DNA of 22,799 nt from a virus: the IMG/VR virus record IMGVR_UViG_3300042429_000672, positions 1-22,799 of that record. One strand, given 5' to 3'. A program made the position numbers and the translations under genes. Below, one piece after another: positions 21,856 to 22,799 of this stretch. Position 1 is the first letter of the stretch. Each line of letters starts with the position of its first letter. The notes under the pieces were generated by a model. It saw only the letters and a list, made by a program, of their open reading frames with translations. It was not told where the DNA came from and searched no databases.

Positions 21856-22799
21856 ACGAAACATCCCAATCGATTATCTCGTACTCTTCATCAGCCTCAA
21901 ACACTTTAGGTTTGTTCTCTGTATGAAGACCACCTTTCATAAAAGAATATACATTTCCATAGAAATCTATATGCTCTTTGAAATCATCTTGTAAGCCAAG
22001 TTGCATCTTTGTAATCTTCTTTAAGAAATCTTTAAGTTGATCAGTTTCAAATGTTACATACTTAGCAATACAATTCTTTACGTTAATGCTCTTTCTGAAG
22101 TATCCCTTCTTTGGAAGTTCTCTGTAATCTATTCCTTTCTCAGAACAGTAATACTTCTTAATCATTTCATCCCCTATCTTACTATCTGAATAGTTCATAC
22201 ATGGAATACCAAACTCTGATTCAATGTCTTGTCTCAGCTCTATTTGATTATTCCCTTTGTATAAAGGATGATCAGTCTGTCCAAGAGTTATCTTGTAGAA
22301 TTCATACGTAGCATCAACATCATTATAACAATAGTCAACAGTCATATCAACTTCTTCTTTTGTCATATTAGTCTTGGTGTGATGAATAGGCATCTCTTCA
22401 ATGTTCTCTAGGTCCATCTCAAACTCTAATCTCTTCAAGCTCACCATTCGATTTTTATTATCATAATGGTGTATCTTAAACAAATCAAGTTGCTTCAATG
22501 ATAACTCGTGTTCTCTGTATTCTGGGAACACATCATAATTAGCATCATGGATAACATCAGCTGCTTTCTGTGCTATTTTTGCACATATTTCTAGATTTGA
22601 TAGTTCATGCCAATATTCATGGTTTCTTAATACCCATTCAACAACTTGACTATCAAAGCGTAGATTATTATACCCTACCCAATAAGCATCAGCATTAGCC
22701 TCTGTGTATCTAACAAACTTATCTAGTTCGTTTTTCCATTTAGACACTTGAAAGCTCTTACCAGCTTTACCAGGCACCATACAAACTATTAAGAATAGT
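21856..22799 (-). CDS. Family B DNA polymerase, exon 1 (3'-5' exonuclease domain, partial)
   Basis: The frame is open to the window edge, six codons beyond the ATG at 22780. That ATG is therefore probably internal, and the Exo I motif (DxE) lies outside the window. Visible are Exo II YWVGYNNLRFDSQ (NxxxFD), Exo III DYCYNDVDATYEFY (YxxxD), the KGGLHTE motif linking exonuclease and palm, and the first half of motif A, IIDWDVS, with the catalytic Asp. The last codon is split at the intron (T then CA, Ser). In the unspliced message the frame continues for five foreign codons and stops. Proofreading replicative polymerase of the crAss-like type is the best reading. Confidence 0.88.

Noticed and set aside
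22763-22780. ATG at 22780 as the start of the polymerase
   Set aside because: The frame is open upstream to the window edge, there is no usual start context, and Exo I is missing, so the true start lies outside.
1-22799. tRNA genes, CRISPR arrays, insertion sequences, reassigned stop codons
   Set aside because: I saw no cloverleaf, no regularly spaced repeats and no transposase, and TAA, TGA and TAG all serve as ordinary stops at gene ends.

Overview
The window looks like the replication and early-gene block of a tailed phage that infects a member of the Bacteroidota, most likely a crAss-like (Crassvirales) phage. The reasons are the AT-rich sequence, dense packing with every supported gene on the minus strand, ATGA/TAATG gene junctions, promoter-like sites of the Bacteroidota type (TTG - 19/20 bases - TAnnTTTG), starts that mostly lack Shine-Dalgarno sites, and the gene set: family B DNA polymerase, DnaB-like helicase, DnaG-like primase, SNF2/SF2 helicase, Sak4-like ATPase, SSB-like protein, uracil-DNA glycosylase homologue, PD-(D/E)XK nuclease and an rIIA/rIIB pair. 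Assignment to a lineage is inference from gene content; no search was run.

Transcription runs from the right edge to the left. At 22799-18798 lies a family B DNA polymerase cut into three exons by two group I introns, one inside motif A and one inside motif B. Each intron carries a GIY-YIG homing endonuclease gene. Both splice pairs can be proposed to the base, and the joined exons restore the DxxSxYP and NSxYG motifs in one frame (643 codons visible; the 5' end of the gene is outside the window). From 18801 to 11123 follow small conserved genes, a gene next to the helicase that could be its loader, the DnaB-like helicase, an SF2 helicase, a Sak4-like ATPase, a free-standing GIY-YIG endonuclease, the SSB-like gene, an internal terminator and the primase. 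From 11126 to 5281 come the UDG homologue, rIIA, two micro-genes and rIIB. From 5217 to 125 come an HNH endonuclease, an HExxH mini-protein, a run of micro-genes, the PD-(D/E)XK nuclease and hypothetical genes, ending in a strong intrinsic terminator at 68-95. Ten of the genes listed here are under 60 codons.

The most striking pattern is regulatory. All four predicted mobile endonuclease genes (three GIY-YIG, one HNH) have an inverted repeat just upstream. It brackets or overlaps a promoter -7 box, and its right arm ends at or within a few bases of the start codon. A transcript reading in from upstream would fold and hide the start. A transcript from the internal promoter would lack the left arm and leave the start open. 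This is the logic known for the I-TevI gene in the phage T4 td intron, here apparently built with host-type promoters and used for introns and free-standing genes alike. Other points of note are a UDG homologue without its catalytic Asp, a DnaJ-type zinc module inside rIIB, and a primase without canonical zinc ligands or Toprim glutamate.
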